From Muribaculum sp. (lineage in GTDB: Bacteria; Bacillota; Clostridia; Lachnospirales; Lachnospiraceae), in NCBI GenBank assembly GCA_023663505.1, contig JAMPHH010000043.1:1-26933 (forward strand): a stretch of DNA of 26,933 nt, read 5' to 3'. Numbering within the stretch: the first letter of the stretch is position 1; every line of letters starts with the position of its first letter. The notes beneath the pieces are model-generated. The model worked only from the letters and a program-made list of their open reading frames with translations, was not told where the DNA came from and searched no databases. Shown here one piece after another: positions 16,754-26,000 of the stretch. Both the position numbers and the translations under genes were made by a program.

Positions 16754-18928
16754 ATGAAAAAGAAACACGGACGATTTTACATATTGGTCATCGTTTCTGC
16801 GTTCATAATCGTTTGTCTGGTGGTCTTTTGCTATATCAGGCAGATGAACAGGACAATTCTGAATAACATCATCAGTTCTATCAGCGAGATTGCAGAGCAT
16901 GACAAAGCAACCATTCAAACCTATATTGAAATTTGTTGGGATGATCTCAGTGAAATCAGGGAGCGCTTTACCAGCTTTGAGTGCAAATCCATTGAAGATA
17001 TTGAGACCAGACTGAATCTGGAATGTGCCTCGAGCGACTTTAACCATATTTATATGATCGCGGAGGACGGCACGGTCTATACCGATAAATATGTCGTCTA
17101 TGTGCCGGGCAGTGATATTATGAACAGGAATCTGGATTTTCTGCCCTATTTCGAGCATGGTGCGGAGAAGATTGTCAGACGCTTTGACGATAAGACGGAG
17201 GGCGGCTGGCTGCAAAAGGAGAGCATTCTGTACGGAATCCGCTTACATGATTACAGCATAGAAGGCAAGAAAATGTTTGCATTGGTCGGTATCAGTGATA
17301 TCTCCTCCATTCAGGACAAAATGGTAATCGACAGCTTTATCAAGGACGGGGAAGGCCGTGGGCACAGCGCGCTGATTGACATGGCGGGAAATTATATCGT
17401 CAATGTCGATAAGGAAATCTATCTGAACAGGACGAATAATCTGTTTGATCATTTGTCGGGGGCGAAGAGCAGTGACTTGAGCAACGAGGAGGTTCAGAGG
17501 AAGCTCCAGAACCAAGAGACATTTGGCTTTTATCATTCTCATGCGGATGAGAAGGGCAAGGAGCTTTTTTATTTCATACCGTTCGAGGGTGACTTTGACC
17601 TGTATTTCATTATGTCTGTCAACGAGGAAGTGCTCACGGAGCAGAGAAGGACGTTTGTGTCGCTCAGTATGACGATGGCGATCATCACTGTGGTCACCGT
17701 GATCATAATGCTGCTGATCATAATGAAGCTTCAGATAAACAGTGTGAGGACATTGGAATCCGCACAGTCTCAAAGAGACTTTCTCTCCAATATGAGCCAT
17801 GAGATACGAACCCCGTTAAACGGCTTGATCGGCATGAACCACCTGATCATGGTAAATATTGATGACGAGAGTCAGAAGGCACAGATTAAGGAATGGCTGA
17901 AGAAATCGCACAGCACGGCGAACTATCTCCTCTCTCTGGTAAATGATATTCTGGATATGTCCAAGCTGCAGGCGGGGAAAGTGGATATCATTACGGAGCC
18001 TATGCTTATCCCCGCCATGATAGACGAGATTGCGGCGATGCAGGCGGACAACATCAAAAGCCGCGGGGTAGAGTTTATCGTGGAGACCGACATTACGGAG
18101 CCCTGCGTCGAGGGCGATGTGACCCGCACGAAGCAGATCTTGATGAATATCGTGGGCAATGCGGCTAAATTTACGCCGGAGGGCAAGTGGATACGCCTGT
18201 CAGTCTCTCAGAAAAAGGTAGATGACACGCATGTCATAACAACATATGTCTGCGAGGACACCGGTATCGGGATCTCGAAGGAATATATCGACAAAATATT
18301 TGACTCGTTCAGCCAAGAGCGGAACAGGAACGACAGCGGTATCAAGGGAACCGGACTGGGAATGGCGATCAGCAAGCTCCTCGCGAACGCGATGGGCGGG
18401 GATATCACGGTAAAGAGTAAACTCAACGAGGGAAGTGCCTTTACTGTCACGATTCCTTCCTTGATCGTGCAGGACGTACCGCCTGAGCTGAAGGCACAGG
18501 AGAATGCCGAGGATAACGTGACCGAGCTGGCGCACAGGGCGGATGGCAAGCCGATTAAGATTCTCGTGGCGGAGGACGTGGAGCTCAATGCGGAGATTTT
18601 ACTGGAGATTCTCTCTATGGAGGGCTTTGAGACCGCGCTGGCGCAGAACGGTCAGGAAGCAGTGGATATGTTTAACCAGTCCGCAATCGGGGAGTTTGAC
18701 ATTATTTTGATGGATATGCAGATGCCTGTCATGGACGGCTGCACGGCGACCAAGAATATCAGGCAGCTCTACCGAGCCGACGCCAAATCGGTGATCATTT
18801 ACGCCTGCACCGCCAACATGTTCCAAGAGGACAGGGAGCTGGCGCTTGCCAGCGGAATGAATGACTTTTTGACCAAGCCGATCGATGTGAATGTTTTGTT
18901 GAAGAAGCTTAAGACGATTGTAAAATAG
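16754..18928 (+). CDS. Membrane hybrid histidine kinase (Cache-like sensor, HisKA, HATPase, receiver)
   Basis: Signal-transducing kinase of 724 aa. ATG 16754 has AGGGG 7 nt upstream. TM1 about residues 8-30 (ILVIVSAFIIVCLVVFCYI); an extracellular region of about 265 residues that looks like a double Cache/PAS-like sensor; TM2 about 300-324 (MTMAIITVVTVIIMLLIIM). No HAMP is evident; a short helix leads to the HisKA H-box FLSNMSHEIRTP with H349. HATPase: N-box MNIVGNAAKF near 466, G1 DTGIGIS near 502, F-box IFDSFSQE, G2 GTGLGMAIS near 533. A receiver at about 598-724 has acidic ED, phospho-acceptor D654 (LMDMQMP), T in ACTAN and K in TKPID. There is no HPt domain and no DNA-binding output, so a separate phosphotransfer protein or regulator must exist elsewhere. 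The solute-binding lipoprotein gene follows after 31 bp, suggesting that the two proteins sense together. Confidence 0.93.
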   Translation: MKKKHGRFYILVIVSAFIIVCLVVFCYIRQMNRTILNNIISSISEIAEHDKATIQTYIEICWDDLSEIRERFTSFECKSIEDIETRLNLECASSDFNHIYMIAEDGTVYTDKYVVYVPGSDIMNRNLDFLPYFEHGAEKIVRRFDDKTEGGWLQKESILYGIRLHDYSIEGKKMFALVGISDISSIQDKMVIDSFIKDGEGRGHSALIDMAGNYIVNVDKEIYLNRTNNLFDHLSGAKSSDLSNEEVQRKLQNQETFGFYHSHADEKGKELFYFIPFEGDFDLYFIMSVNEEVLTEQRRTFVSLSMTMAIITVVTVIIMLLIIMKLQINSVRTLESAQSQRDFLSNMSHEIRTPLNGLIGMNHLIMVNIDDESQKAQIKEWLKKSHSTANYLLSLVNDILDMSKLQAGKVDIITEPMLIPAMIDEIAAMQADNIKSRGVEFIVETDITEPCVEGDVTRTKQILMNIVGNAAKFTPEGKWIRLSVSQKKVDDTHVITTYVCEDTGIGISKEYIDKIFDSFSQERNRNDSGIKGTGLGMAISKLLANAMGGDITVKSKLNEGSAFTVTIPSLIVQDVPPELKAQENAEDNVTELAHRADGKPIKILVAEDVELNAEILLEILSMEGFETALAQNGQEAVDMFNQSAIGEFDIILMDMQMPVMDGCTATKNIRQLYRADAKSVIIYACTANMFQEDRELALASGMNDFLTKPIDVNVLLKKLKTIVK

Positions 18929-18931
18929 TAT

Positions 18932-18945
18932 GTGCATCTATGCAC
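18932..18945 (+). promoter_or_regulatory. Intercistronic palindrome before the binding-protein ribosome binding site
   Basis: GTGCAT-CT-ATGCAC is a perfect 6-bp inverted repeat just after the kinase stop and 3 nt before GGAGG. It could form a small stem affecting processing or relative expression of the two genes. Confidence 0.35.
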
Positions 18946-18959
18946 GAAGGAGGAAAAGT

Positions 18960-20294
18960 ATGAAAACAAAAAAGAGAAGAAAAATCATCGCAATCGCACT
19001 GGCTTTAGCGTGCATTTGCAGTCTTTTGACGGGCTGCGGCAAGGAAGCCAAAAGAGAGGTCACGCTGATCATCAAGGTGCCTGATCTGGCAATGAATTCT
19101 GTCAGCCGTCCTGAAATCGTGGCTTCCAGTGACTTCCTGCGGTTGGCGGGAGAGGAATTTGCCGCACAGTATGAGGACGCTGACGTGAAGATTCGCGTGG
19201 ATACCTTTGCCTATGTAGATGAGACGAAAGCGATCACGGACAGCTTCGATACAGAGAATTCCGTGGATCTTCTCTATGAGGGATATTTCAATATGGCGTC
19301 CTATCTGCATACGGGCAGGGTTGTCCCGTTGGATGATATTATCTCGGACGAGCTGCGGGCGGACATTGACGATGCGTCGTGGGCGATGAGTATGGCAAAC
19401 GGAAAGACATATATGATGCCTTTTTTAAGTATGCAGAATATCCTGATCTACAATAAGGAGCTTTTCCAAATATGCGGTCTGGATCAATATATTCCGGACG
19501 AGGTCATGATACAGGATTGGACGATGGAGGAATGGACGGATATATTGGATACACTGGCCGCCAAGCTTCCGGAGCAGACCTACCCGATGATGATGTACGG
19601 CAAAAACAATCAGGGTGACACCCATATCATGTCCTATATGCGGGCTTACGGAAGCACGATTTTTGCCGAGGACGGGCATTTTGATTTTGAGAACGACCTG
19701 TCTGTCAAGGCGCTGGAATGGATACAGTCCGGAGTGGACAAGGGTTGGTATCCGCCTCACTCGGAGAACATAGAGCTTTCAGACTGTAATGAATTGTTCT
19801 CCAACGGACAGCTTGCAATTTATATTTTTAACAACGCCAACTTTGTGCTCTATGATAATATGGAGAATTACGGATATGTCAATTTCCCGGGCAATGTGGC
19901 AACCTCCTTTGTCACGGGCTTTGAGGTATTTGACAACGGCGACGAGCTCAAGATTCAGGTCGCGAAGGATTTTATCAAATATATTTACGATAATGATAAG
20001 TGGCTGGATATGTCCGCCGGCAATATTCCGGTAAGCAGCAAGGTGTCGGCAAAGTATCAGGATCAGATCACGATGCTGGACGAATTTACCGGCAACGCGA
20101 GGAATGTGGTGGATTTCATGAATAACAGCCCGAACTGGCAGGGAGATGACACCTCTGTCCGCAGCGTGTTCTGGCCGAATATTCATGAGCTGTTGTCCAA
20201 AAGCATCACGCCGCAGGAATGCGCAAGGCTGTTGGACGAGAGCTGTAATGCTGCGTTGGATACGGGATGGGAAAACAGCACACTGCATGAGTGA
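18960..20294 (+). CDS. Lipoprotein extracellular solute-binding protein, family 1 (sugar-type)
   Basis: Membrane-anchored ligand-binding protein of 444 aa. ATG 18960 has GGAGG (18949-18953) 6 nt upstream; an earlier in-frame ATG at 18930 gives an unlikely MCIYARRRKS leader. Type II signal peptide: KTKKRRK, hydrophobic IIAIALALACICSLL, lipobox LLTGC with C26 as the lipidated cysteine. The mature part has the alternating alpha/beta pattern of family 1 binding proteins: VDLLYEGYFNMASY, GRVVPLDD, NGKTYMMPF, QNILIYNKELF, WTMEEWTDILDTL, LFSNGQLAIYIF and a C-terminal DFIKYIY block. This family mostly binds oligosaccharides for ABC import, but no permease or ATPase gene is adjacent. Its place directly behind a sensor kinase suggests a co-receptor role, as described for XylFII with LytS in Clostridium beijerinckii. 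Ligand unknown; a galacturonide is a guess from the pectinases nearby. Confidence 0.87.
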   Translation: MKTKKRRKIIAIALALACICSLLTGCGKEAKREVTLIIKVPDLAMNSVSRPEIVASSDFLRLAGEEFAAQYEDADVKIRVDTFAYVDETKAITDSFDTENSVDLLYEGYFNMASYLHTGRVVPLDDIISDELRADIDDASWAMSMANGKTYMMPFLSMQNILIYNKELFQICGLDQYIPDEVMIQDWTMEEWTDILDTLAAKLPEQTYPMMMYGKNNQGDTHIMSYMRAYGSTIFAEDGHFDFENDLSVKALEWIQSGVDKGWYPPHSENIELSDCNELFSNGQLAIYIFNNANFVLYDNMENYGYVNFPGNVATSFVTGFEVFDNGDELKIQVAKDFIKYIYDNDKWLDMSAGNIPVSSKVSAKYQDQITMLDEFTGNARNVVDFMNNSPNWQGDDTSVRSVFWPNIHELLSKSITPQECARLLDESCNAALDTGWENSTLHE

Positions 20295-20312
20295 TTGCTG
20301 TGAAAGCTTTTC

Positions 20313-20342
20313 TTGACACTACATATACATATACCGTATAGT
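20313..20342 (+). promoter_or_regulatory. Promoter of the DUF1538/P-II operon with overlapping palindrome
   Basis: TTGACA (20313-20318), 18-nt spacer, TATAGT (20337-20342). The palindrome TATAC-C-GTATA (20330-20340) overlaps the -10 box, an arrangement typical of a repressor operator. It begins 19 bp after the binding-protein stop with no terminator between, so read-through from the kinase operon is also possible. Confidence 0.7.
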
Positions 20343-20379
20343 AGTATCAGATGCTTAACTCACCCGAAAGGAGACGCCC

Positions 20380-21909
20380 TTGAAACACCACAATATCATC
20401 AGGGAAAAAATGCAGGAATCCATCTCGTCAGTGCTGCCGATCGCTCTGATCGTCTTTGTACTGTGTCTCTTTTTTGTGCCGGTCAACAGCGGTCTGGTGC
20501 TTTCCTTTATCATCGGGACGGTGATGATCGTTGTCGGCATGGCTCTGTTCACTCTCGGAGCGGATATATCCATGACACAGATCGGCAATCACATCGGCGC
20601 CAAGATGACCTCCACGCGAAAGCTGTGGCTCATTTTACTGCTAAGCTTTGTCCTCGGCGTGATGATCACGGTCGCCGAGCCTGATTTACAGGTGCTTGCT
20701 ACATATGTGCCCGAGATAGATACCTTCGTTCTGATCGCAACGGTATCTGTCGGCGTCGGGCTTTTTCTGATGGTCAGCATGCTGCGTATCCTGTTCGGGA
20801 TTCCGTTGAAATGGCTTCTGCTGTGTCTATATACGATCGTCTTTGTCTTGGCTGCGCTTTCAGACCCTAATTTCCTGTCGGTTGCCTTCGACTCCGGCGG
20901 AGTGACCACGGGACCCATGACCGTGCCCTTTATCATGTCCATGGGTATCGGCGTCGCCTCCATCCGAAGCGACGAAAAGGCGAAATCCGACAGCTTCGGT
21001 CTGGTAGCCCTGTGCTCCGTCGGCCCGATCCTCGCCGTGCTGCTGCTGGGATTTATTTATCAAAATAACGCCGCGGAGACCTCCACGATGATCGTCAACG
21101 AATTTATGACCTCCGTTGATATCGGGATAGAGTATCTCTTTTCGCTGCCGGATTATATGACAGAGGTGGTTGTGGCGTTACTGCCCATCTTTGTATTTTT
21201 CCTGTTGTTCCAGTTATTTTCATTGAAATTAAAAAAGCGCGCCTTTTCTAAGATAATAATCGGTATTTTGTTCACTTACACGGGCTTGGTGTTATTCCTG
21301 ACGGGCGCAAACGTGGGATTCTCATCACTCGGGTATGTGCTCGGCGGCGCGTTGATAGAAAATGATATGAGGTTCCTGATCATTCCCCTCGCCATGGTGA
21401 TGGGTTGGTTTATCATCAACGCGGAGCCTGCGGTTCATGTGTTAAACAAGCAGGTGGCGGAGCTGAGCGCAGGCGCGATCTCGGAGAAGCTCATGGGACG
21501 CACGCTCTCCATCGCCATCTCAATCGCTATGGGCTTTGCCATGATCCGCGTACTGACAGGAGTGTCAATTCTGTGGTTCATGCTGATCGGCTATGTCATC
21601 GCCCTGCTTTTGGCATTTGTGGTGCCGCCCACCTTCACGGCAATCGCGTTTGACGCGGGCGGCGTGGCGTCCGGTCCCATGACAGCCGCTTTCATGCTTC
21701 CCTTTGCCATGGGCATCAGTACCGCTATCGGCGGAAATATTATGACTGACGCATTCGGACTGGTCGCCTTGGTCGCAATGATGCCCTTGATCACCGTGCA
21801 GATTATGGGGGCGATCTCGACCGTGAAATCCCGCAAGGTGGTTTCTGTACGGGATATTGTCAGTGAATTCAAAGACGATGAGACGATTGAATTGTGGGAG
21901 GTGTCCTGA
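20380..21909 (+). CDS. DUF1538 family polytopic membrane protein, duplicated; putative transporter
   Basis: 509-aa integral membrane protein with roughly 12-14 hydrophobic segments. Start is TTG at 20380 with AAAGGAG (20367-20373) 6 nt upstream; no ATG fits better. The protein is an internal duplication: each half has a membrane bundle ending in a conserved signature, FDSGGVTTGPMTVPF near residue 170 and FDAGGVASGPMTAAF near 424, each followed by a glycine-rich helix and DSFGLVAL or DAFGLVAL. Repeated re-entrant-looking Gly/Pro motifs in two halves are a common transporter design. The family has no established substrate that I know of. The stop codon at 21907-21909 directly precedes the P-II-like start, so the two are translated together and the partner is likely a regulator of this channel. 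Confidence 0.85.
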   Translation: MKHHNIIREKMQESISSVLPIALIVFVLCLFFVPVNSGLVLSFIIGTVMIVVGMALFTLGADISMTQIGNHIGAKMTSTRKLWLILLLSFVLGVMITVAEPDLQVLATYVPEIDTFVLIATVSVGVGLFLMVSMLRILFGIPLKWLLLCLYTIVFVLAALSDPNFLSVAFDSGGVTTGPMTVPFIMSMGIGVASIRSDEKAKSDSFGLVALCSVGPILAVLLLGFIYQNNAAETSTMIVNEFMTSVDIGIEYLFSLPDYMTEVVVALLPIFVFFLLFQLFSLKLKKRAFSKIIIGILFTYTGLVLFLTGANVGFSSLGYVLGGALIENDMRFLIIPLAMVMGWFIINAEPAVHVLNKQVAELSAGAISEKLMGRTLSIAISIAMGFAMIRVLTGVSILWFMLIGYVIALLLAFVVPPTFTAIAFDAGGVASGPMTAAFMLPFAMGISTAIGGNIMTDAFGLVALVAMMPLITVQIMGAISTVKSRKVVSVRDIVSEFKDDETIELWEVS

Positions 21910-22584
21910 ATGGAGCTATATTATGTGCTTGGCATTGTAGACAGGAGCAGGGCGGAAGAATTGCAGAGGATATGTCTTGAGCTGCAGCTTTCCGTGGTTC
22001 TCACCAATCTCGGGAAGGGCACCGCCACATCAGAGCATCTGCGGCTCTATGACTTACAGCAGACAGAGAAGGCGGTGATCGGAACCATTGTCACGGCGTT
22101 CTCCATGAAGAAGCTGATGCGGGCGGCAAAGCAGAAAATGTTCATTGATATCCCCGGCAACGGGATCATGCTGGCAATACCGATCAAGAGTGTAAACGGC
22201 GGGAAAAATCTTGCATATTTTACAGACGGTCAGGATTTGGGAGGTGGGATACCTGATATGAATTTTAAGAATGAATTGATTATTGTGATACTGAACGAAG
22301 GGCATGCGGATCTGGTGATGGACGCGGCAAGGGACGGGGGCGCCACCGGAGGCACCATACTTCACGCCAAGGGAACGGGCGGACAGAGAGCCGAGAAGTT
22401 TTTCGGGGTTTCTCTCGCACAGGAGAAGGATATGATATATATTCTCGCCCCCTCGGGCAAAAAGTCCGAGATCATGAAAGCAATCAACCAAAAATGCGGC
22501 ACGGACACACAGGCGGGCGCCATCTGCTTTTCGCTTCCCGTGTCGGAGGCTGTGGGTATCAGAAGATTAGACGAGGAGGGGTAA
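21910..22584 (+). CDS. P-II-like signalling protein with two P-II-type domains
   Basis: 224-aa soluble protein, ATG immediately after the preceding stop (TGAATG), with GGAGG about 7 nt upstream. Residues 1-100 (YYVLGIVDRSRAEEL ... NGIMLAIPI) and 118-215 (ELIIVILNEGHADLVMDAAR ... KDMIYILAPSGKKSEIMKAI) each show the beta-alpha-beta-beta-alpha-beta layout of P-II proteins. The second domain is the better match, with ATGGTILHAKGTG resembling the ligand-binding loop region. Canonical P-II proteins are about 112 aa and trimeric, binding ATP/ADP and 2-oxoglutarate; a two-domain chain suggests a rearranged oligomer. No classical long T-loop with the uridylylated tyrosine is visible, so regulation by GlnD is unlikely. 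P-II proteins commonly gate a co-encoded transporter (AmtB-GlnK, SbtA-SbtB), which supports a gating role for DUF1538. The last codons form part of a terminator. Confidence 0.78.
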   Translation: MELYYVLGIVDRSRAEELQRICLELQLSVVLTNLGKGTATSEHLRLYDLQQTEKAVIGTIVTAFSMKKLMRAAKQKMFIDIPGNGIMLAIPIKSVNGGKNLAYFTDGQDLGGGIPDMNFKNELIIVILNEGHADLVMDAARDGGATGGTILHAKGTGGQRAEKFFGVSLAQEKDMIYILAPSGKKSEIMKAINQKCGTDTQAGAICFSLPVSEAVGIRRLDEEG

Positions 22585-22607
22585 CACTTATCCCCTCCTC
22601 GCGTTTG
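22572..22607. terminator. Bidirectional terminator between convergent P-II and SCP2 genes
   Basis: CGAGGAGGGG (22572-22581) pairs with CCCCTCCTCG (22592-22601), 10-nt loop, then CGTTTGTT on the plus strand. It includes the last codons and stop (22582-22584) of the P-II-like gene. The perfect GC-rich stem can also end minus-strand transcripts, although that flank (TCTAATCTTCT) is only moderately T-rich. Confidence 0.8.
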
Positions 22608-22620
22608 TTAGGAACCGTTC

Positions 22621-22647
22621 AGAAATAACTTTGCAAAAGTTATTTCT
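22621..22647 (-). terminator. Hairpin overlapping the SCP2 gene stop codon
   Basis: AGAAATAACTTT (22621-22632) and AAAGTTATTTCT (22636-22647) form a 12-bp perfect stem with a 3-nt loop that contains the TAA of the SCP2 gene. There is no T-run on the minus side, so it probably protects the 3' end or acts together with the GC-rich stem at 22572-22601. Confidence 0.55.
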
Positions 22648-22999
22648 TCTTACCTCTGCCTGCCTTCTTACGCTTTGAATCCACGATGTCCTTCAGACGC
22701 AGCGCCTTCTCAATACTGCCGTCAACCTTGAGCTTCTGCATGGTAAAGGCGGCAATAGGGTCTGTCTTGCCTGTGACGATCTTATCCAGCACCTCCGGCG
22801 TGCAGATGAACGCCGCGTCCCTGTCATAATACTGGTAAGGCTCGATATAGAGCTGCCCTTCCTTTACCTCCACATAGAAGGTGCCGCCCGCCTCCTCGTC
22901 CTCAATGTTGAACTCGAACGCCAGATGCTCATGTATCTCGCTCACGTCCACACCGTCAAACCTCGCCTTGAATCCGTCAAAATATTCCTGAAATGTCAT
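22640..22999 (-). CDS. SCP2 sterol-binding-domain family protein
   Basis: 119-aa cytoplasmic protein spanning a single SCP2-like domain: helix EYFDGFKARF, strands LAFEFNIEDEEAGGTFYVEV and QLYIEPYQYYDRDAAFICTP, then EVLDKIVTGKTDPIAAFTMQKLKVDGSIEKALRLKDI shortened here to its hallmark: a G-K-x-D-P-x-x-A-F block followed by L-K-V-D-G. Bacterial members are thought to bind lipids or acyl chains in a hydrophobic tunnel, but no specific role is established. The C-terminus is a basic tail (KRKKAGRGKKK). ATG 22999 has GGAGG 9 nt upstream, 33 bp after the ileS stop with no terminator between, so it is probably read from the T-box-controlled ileS transcript. Why it follows ileS is unclear; no functional link is shown. 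Confidence 0.82.
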   Translation of the reverse strand: MTFQEYFDGFKARFDGVDVSEIHEHLAFEFNIEDEEAGGTFYVEVKEGQLYIEPYQYYDRDAAFICTPEVLDKIVTGKTDPIAAFTMQKLKVDGSIEKALRLKDIVDSKRKKAGRGKKK

Positions 23000-23032
23000 C
23001 CTTCCTATCCTCCGTTTTCAAATTTTTCTGTC

Positions 23033-26000
23033 TTACACGCGCTCCACAGCCACAATCACTTTTTCCCCGTTTACATCCCATTCCTTTGCAATGGCAAATG
23101 TCTTGCCGCTCGTGAATTCGTCCGCCAGAACTTTTCCGACAATCATGTCAGAATTCTTCTGAGCGATGGCAGAGAGCTTGTCATTGCCGTTCAGGGACAC
23201 CCTGATATGATCCATCACCTCAAAGTCCGCTTCCTTACGCATGGTCTGAATCTTGCTGATGATCTCATAGACAAAGCCCTCCTCAATCAGCTCCTCCGTG
23301 AGATTCATATCCAACACAACCGTCATGTGATTGTCCTCTTGGGACACATAACCCTCCTTCTGGGTCATTTCGATGAGCAGGTCGTCCTCCTTGGTCAGCT
23401 CCACCGCCGTGCCGTCCACGTCGAATTTCAGCGCGCCGTTCGCGTTCAGTTCGTCCATAGCCGCATTGCCGTCCAAGGAGGCGAGAGCCTTCTGTATACC
23501 GCCAAGCTGCTTGCCGTACTTGGGTCCCACGGTGCGAAGCTGGGGCTTAAAGCTGTAAGAGGTAAATTCTCTCACGTCGTCCGCAAAGAGCACCTCCTTC
23601 ACATTCAGCTCATCCGCAATAATATCCGTGTAGAAGGCATCCCTGATAGAGGTTCCCCCTTTCCCTAGCGCAATATCCGTCTTGATATACATTTTCCGGA
23701 GGGGCTGACGGTTCTTTACGTTCACCTCGTTGCGGCAGGCGCGTCCCATAACCACCGCGTTAAGCACGTCCTCCATATTTTTCTCAAGCTCCCTGTCAAT
23801 GAATCCCTGCTCCACCGTAGGAAAATCACACAGATGGATACTCTCGGGCGCGTTCGCGTCATTGCTGCGCACAAGATTCTGGTAGATATCCTCCGTCATG
23901 AAGGGAATCATGGGAGCCGCCGCCTTGCAGATGGTCACAAGCGAGGTGTAAAGCGTCATATAGGCATTGATCTTATCCTGCTCCATGCCCTTTGCCCAGA
24001 ACCGCTCCCTGCTGCGGCGCACATACCAATTGCTCAGGTCATCCACGAAATCCTGCATCGCCTTGGCAGCCTCGGGGATACGGTAGGCGCCAAGGTTCTC
24101 GTCCACCTCTCCCACCACGGTGTTTAGCTTGGACAGAATCCACTTATCCATCACCGCCAGCTTATCATATTCCAAGGTATATTGTGTGGCGTCAAAATTA
24201 TCAATATTTGCATACAGCACAAAGAACGCATAAGTGTTCCAAAGAGTTCCCATGAACTTGCGCTGTCCCTCCTGCACCGCCTTCCCCGAGAAACGCTTGG
24301 GAAGCCAAGGGGCGGAGCTTGTGTAAAAATACCACCTGATGGCGTCCGCGCCGTAGGTATCCAACGCCTCAAAAGGGTCTACCACGTTCCCCGTGTGCTT
24401 GCTCATCTTCTGCCCGTTCTCATCCTGCACATGTCCCATGACGATCACATTTTCATAGGGCGCCTTGTTAAAGAGCAGGGTGGACTCCGCAAGCAGCGAA
24501 TAGAACCAGCCGCGGGTCTGATCCACCGCCTCGGAGATAAACTGGGCGGGGAACTGCTGCTCGAAGAGCTCCTTATTTTCAAAAGGATAATGATGCTGCG
24601 CGAAGGGCATCGCTCCGGAATCAAACCAGCAATCGATCACCTCCGGCACACGCTTCATCTGCTTGCCGCACTCGGGGCATTTGATGGTGATGGCGTCGAT
24701 ATAGGGTCTGTGGAGCTCCACCGTCTTAGCCTCCTCATTGCCGCTCATATTATACAATTCCTCGCGGCTCCCGACGGCATGCTGACAGCCGCACTCGCAT
24801 TCCCAGATATTCAGCGGGGTTCCCCAGTAACGGTTTCTGGACAGTCCCCAGTCCTGAATATTTTCCAGCCAGTTGCCAAAGCGTCCCTCGCCGATGGACT
24901 GGGGAATCCAGTTGATGGTGTTGTTATTGCGCACCAGATCATCCTTCACCGCAGTCATCTTGATAAACCAAGACTCCCTCGCATAATAAATGAGAGGTGT
25001 GTCACATCTCCAACAGAAGGGGTAGTCATGCTCAAACCTCGGTGCGTCAAAGAGCTTGCCCTCCTTCTCCAAATCCACCAAGATGTCCTTGTCCGCATCC
25101 TTCACGAACTTGCCGGCGTAAGGCGTCTCCTCTGTCATATTTCCCTTGCCGTCCACAAACTGAATAAAGGGCAGATCATAATCCCGCCCCACGCGGGCGT
25201 CATCCTCACCGAAGGCAGGCGCAATGTGTACGATTCCCGTACCATCAGACATTGTGACATAGTTGTCACAAGTTACAAAATGAGCTTTCTTCTTCTGCTT
25301 TGCCGCAGCCTCTCCCGCACATGCAAACAGAGGCTCATACTCCCTGCCCACCAAATCCTTACCGATATAGGTCTCCAGAACCTCATAGGCGGGCTTCCCG
25401 TTCTCAGAGTCCGCCAGCTTCCCCAGAACCGCGTCAAGCAATGCCTGCGCCATATAATAAACCCTGTCGTCCGCAGCCTTTACCTTCGCATAGGTCTCCT
25501 CGGGATTGACACACAGCGCCGTGTTGGAGGGAAGTGTCCAAGGGGTAGTTGTCCATGCCAGAAAATAAGCATCCTCCCCCACAACCTTGAAGCGTACAAC
25601 CGCCGAACGTTCCTTCACCGATTTGTATCCCTGCGCCACCTCGTGGCTGGACAGGGGCGTCCCGCAGCGGGGGCAGTAGGGCACGATCTTGAAGCCCTTG
25701 TACAGCAGCTTCTTGTCCCAGATGGTCTTCAGCGCCCACCACTCGGACTCGATATAATTATCCTCATAGGTGACATAGGGGTCGTCCATATCAGCCCAAA
25801 ATCCCACGGTCTTAGAGAAATCCTCCCACATGCCCTTGTATTTCCAGACGCTTTCCTTACATTTGTCAATAAAGGGCGCCAGACCGTATTCCTCGATCTG
25901 TTCCTTGCCGTCCAGACCCAAGAGCTTCTCCACCTCGAGCTCCACCGGCAGACCGTGGGTGTCCCAGCCCGCCTTTCTGGGCACCATGCAGCCCTTCATG

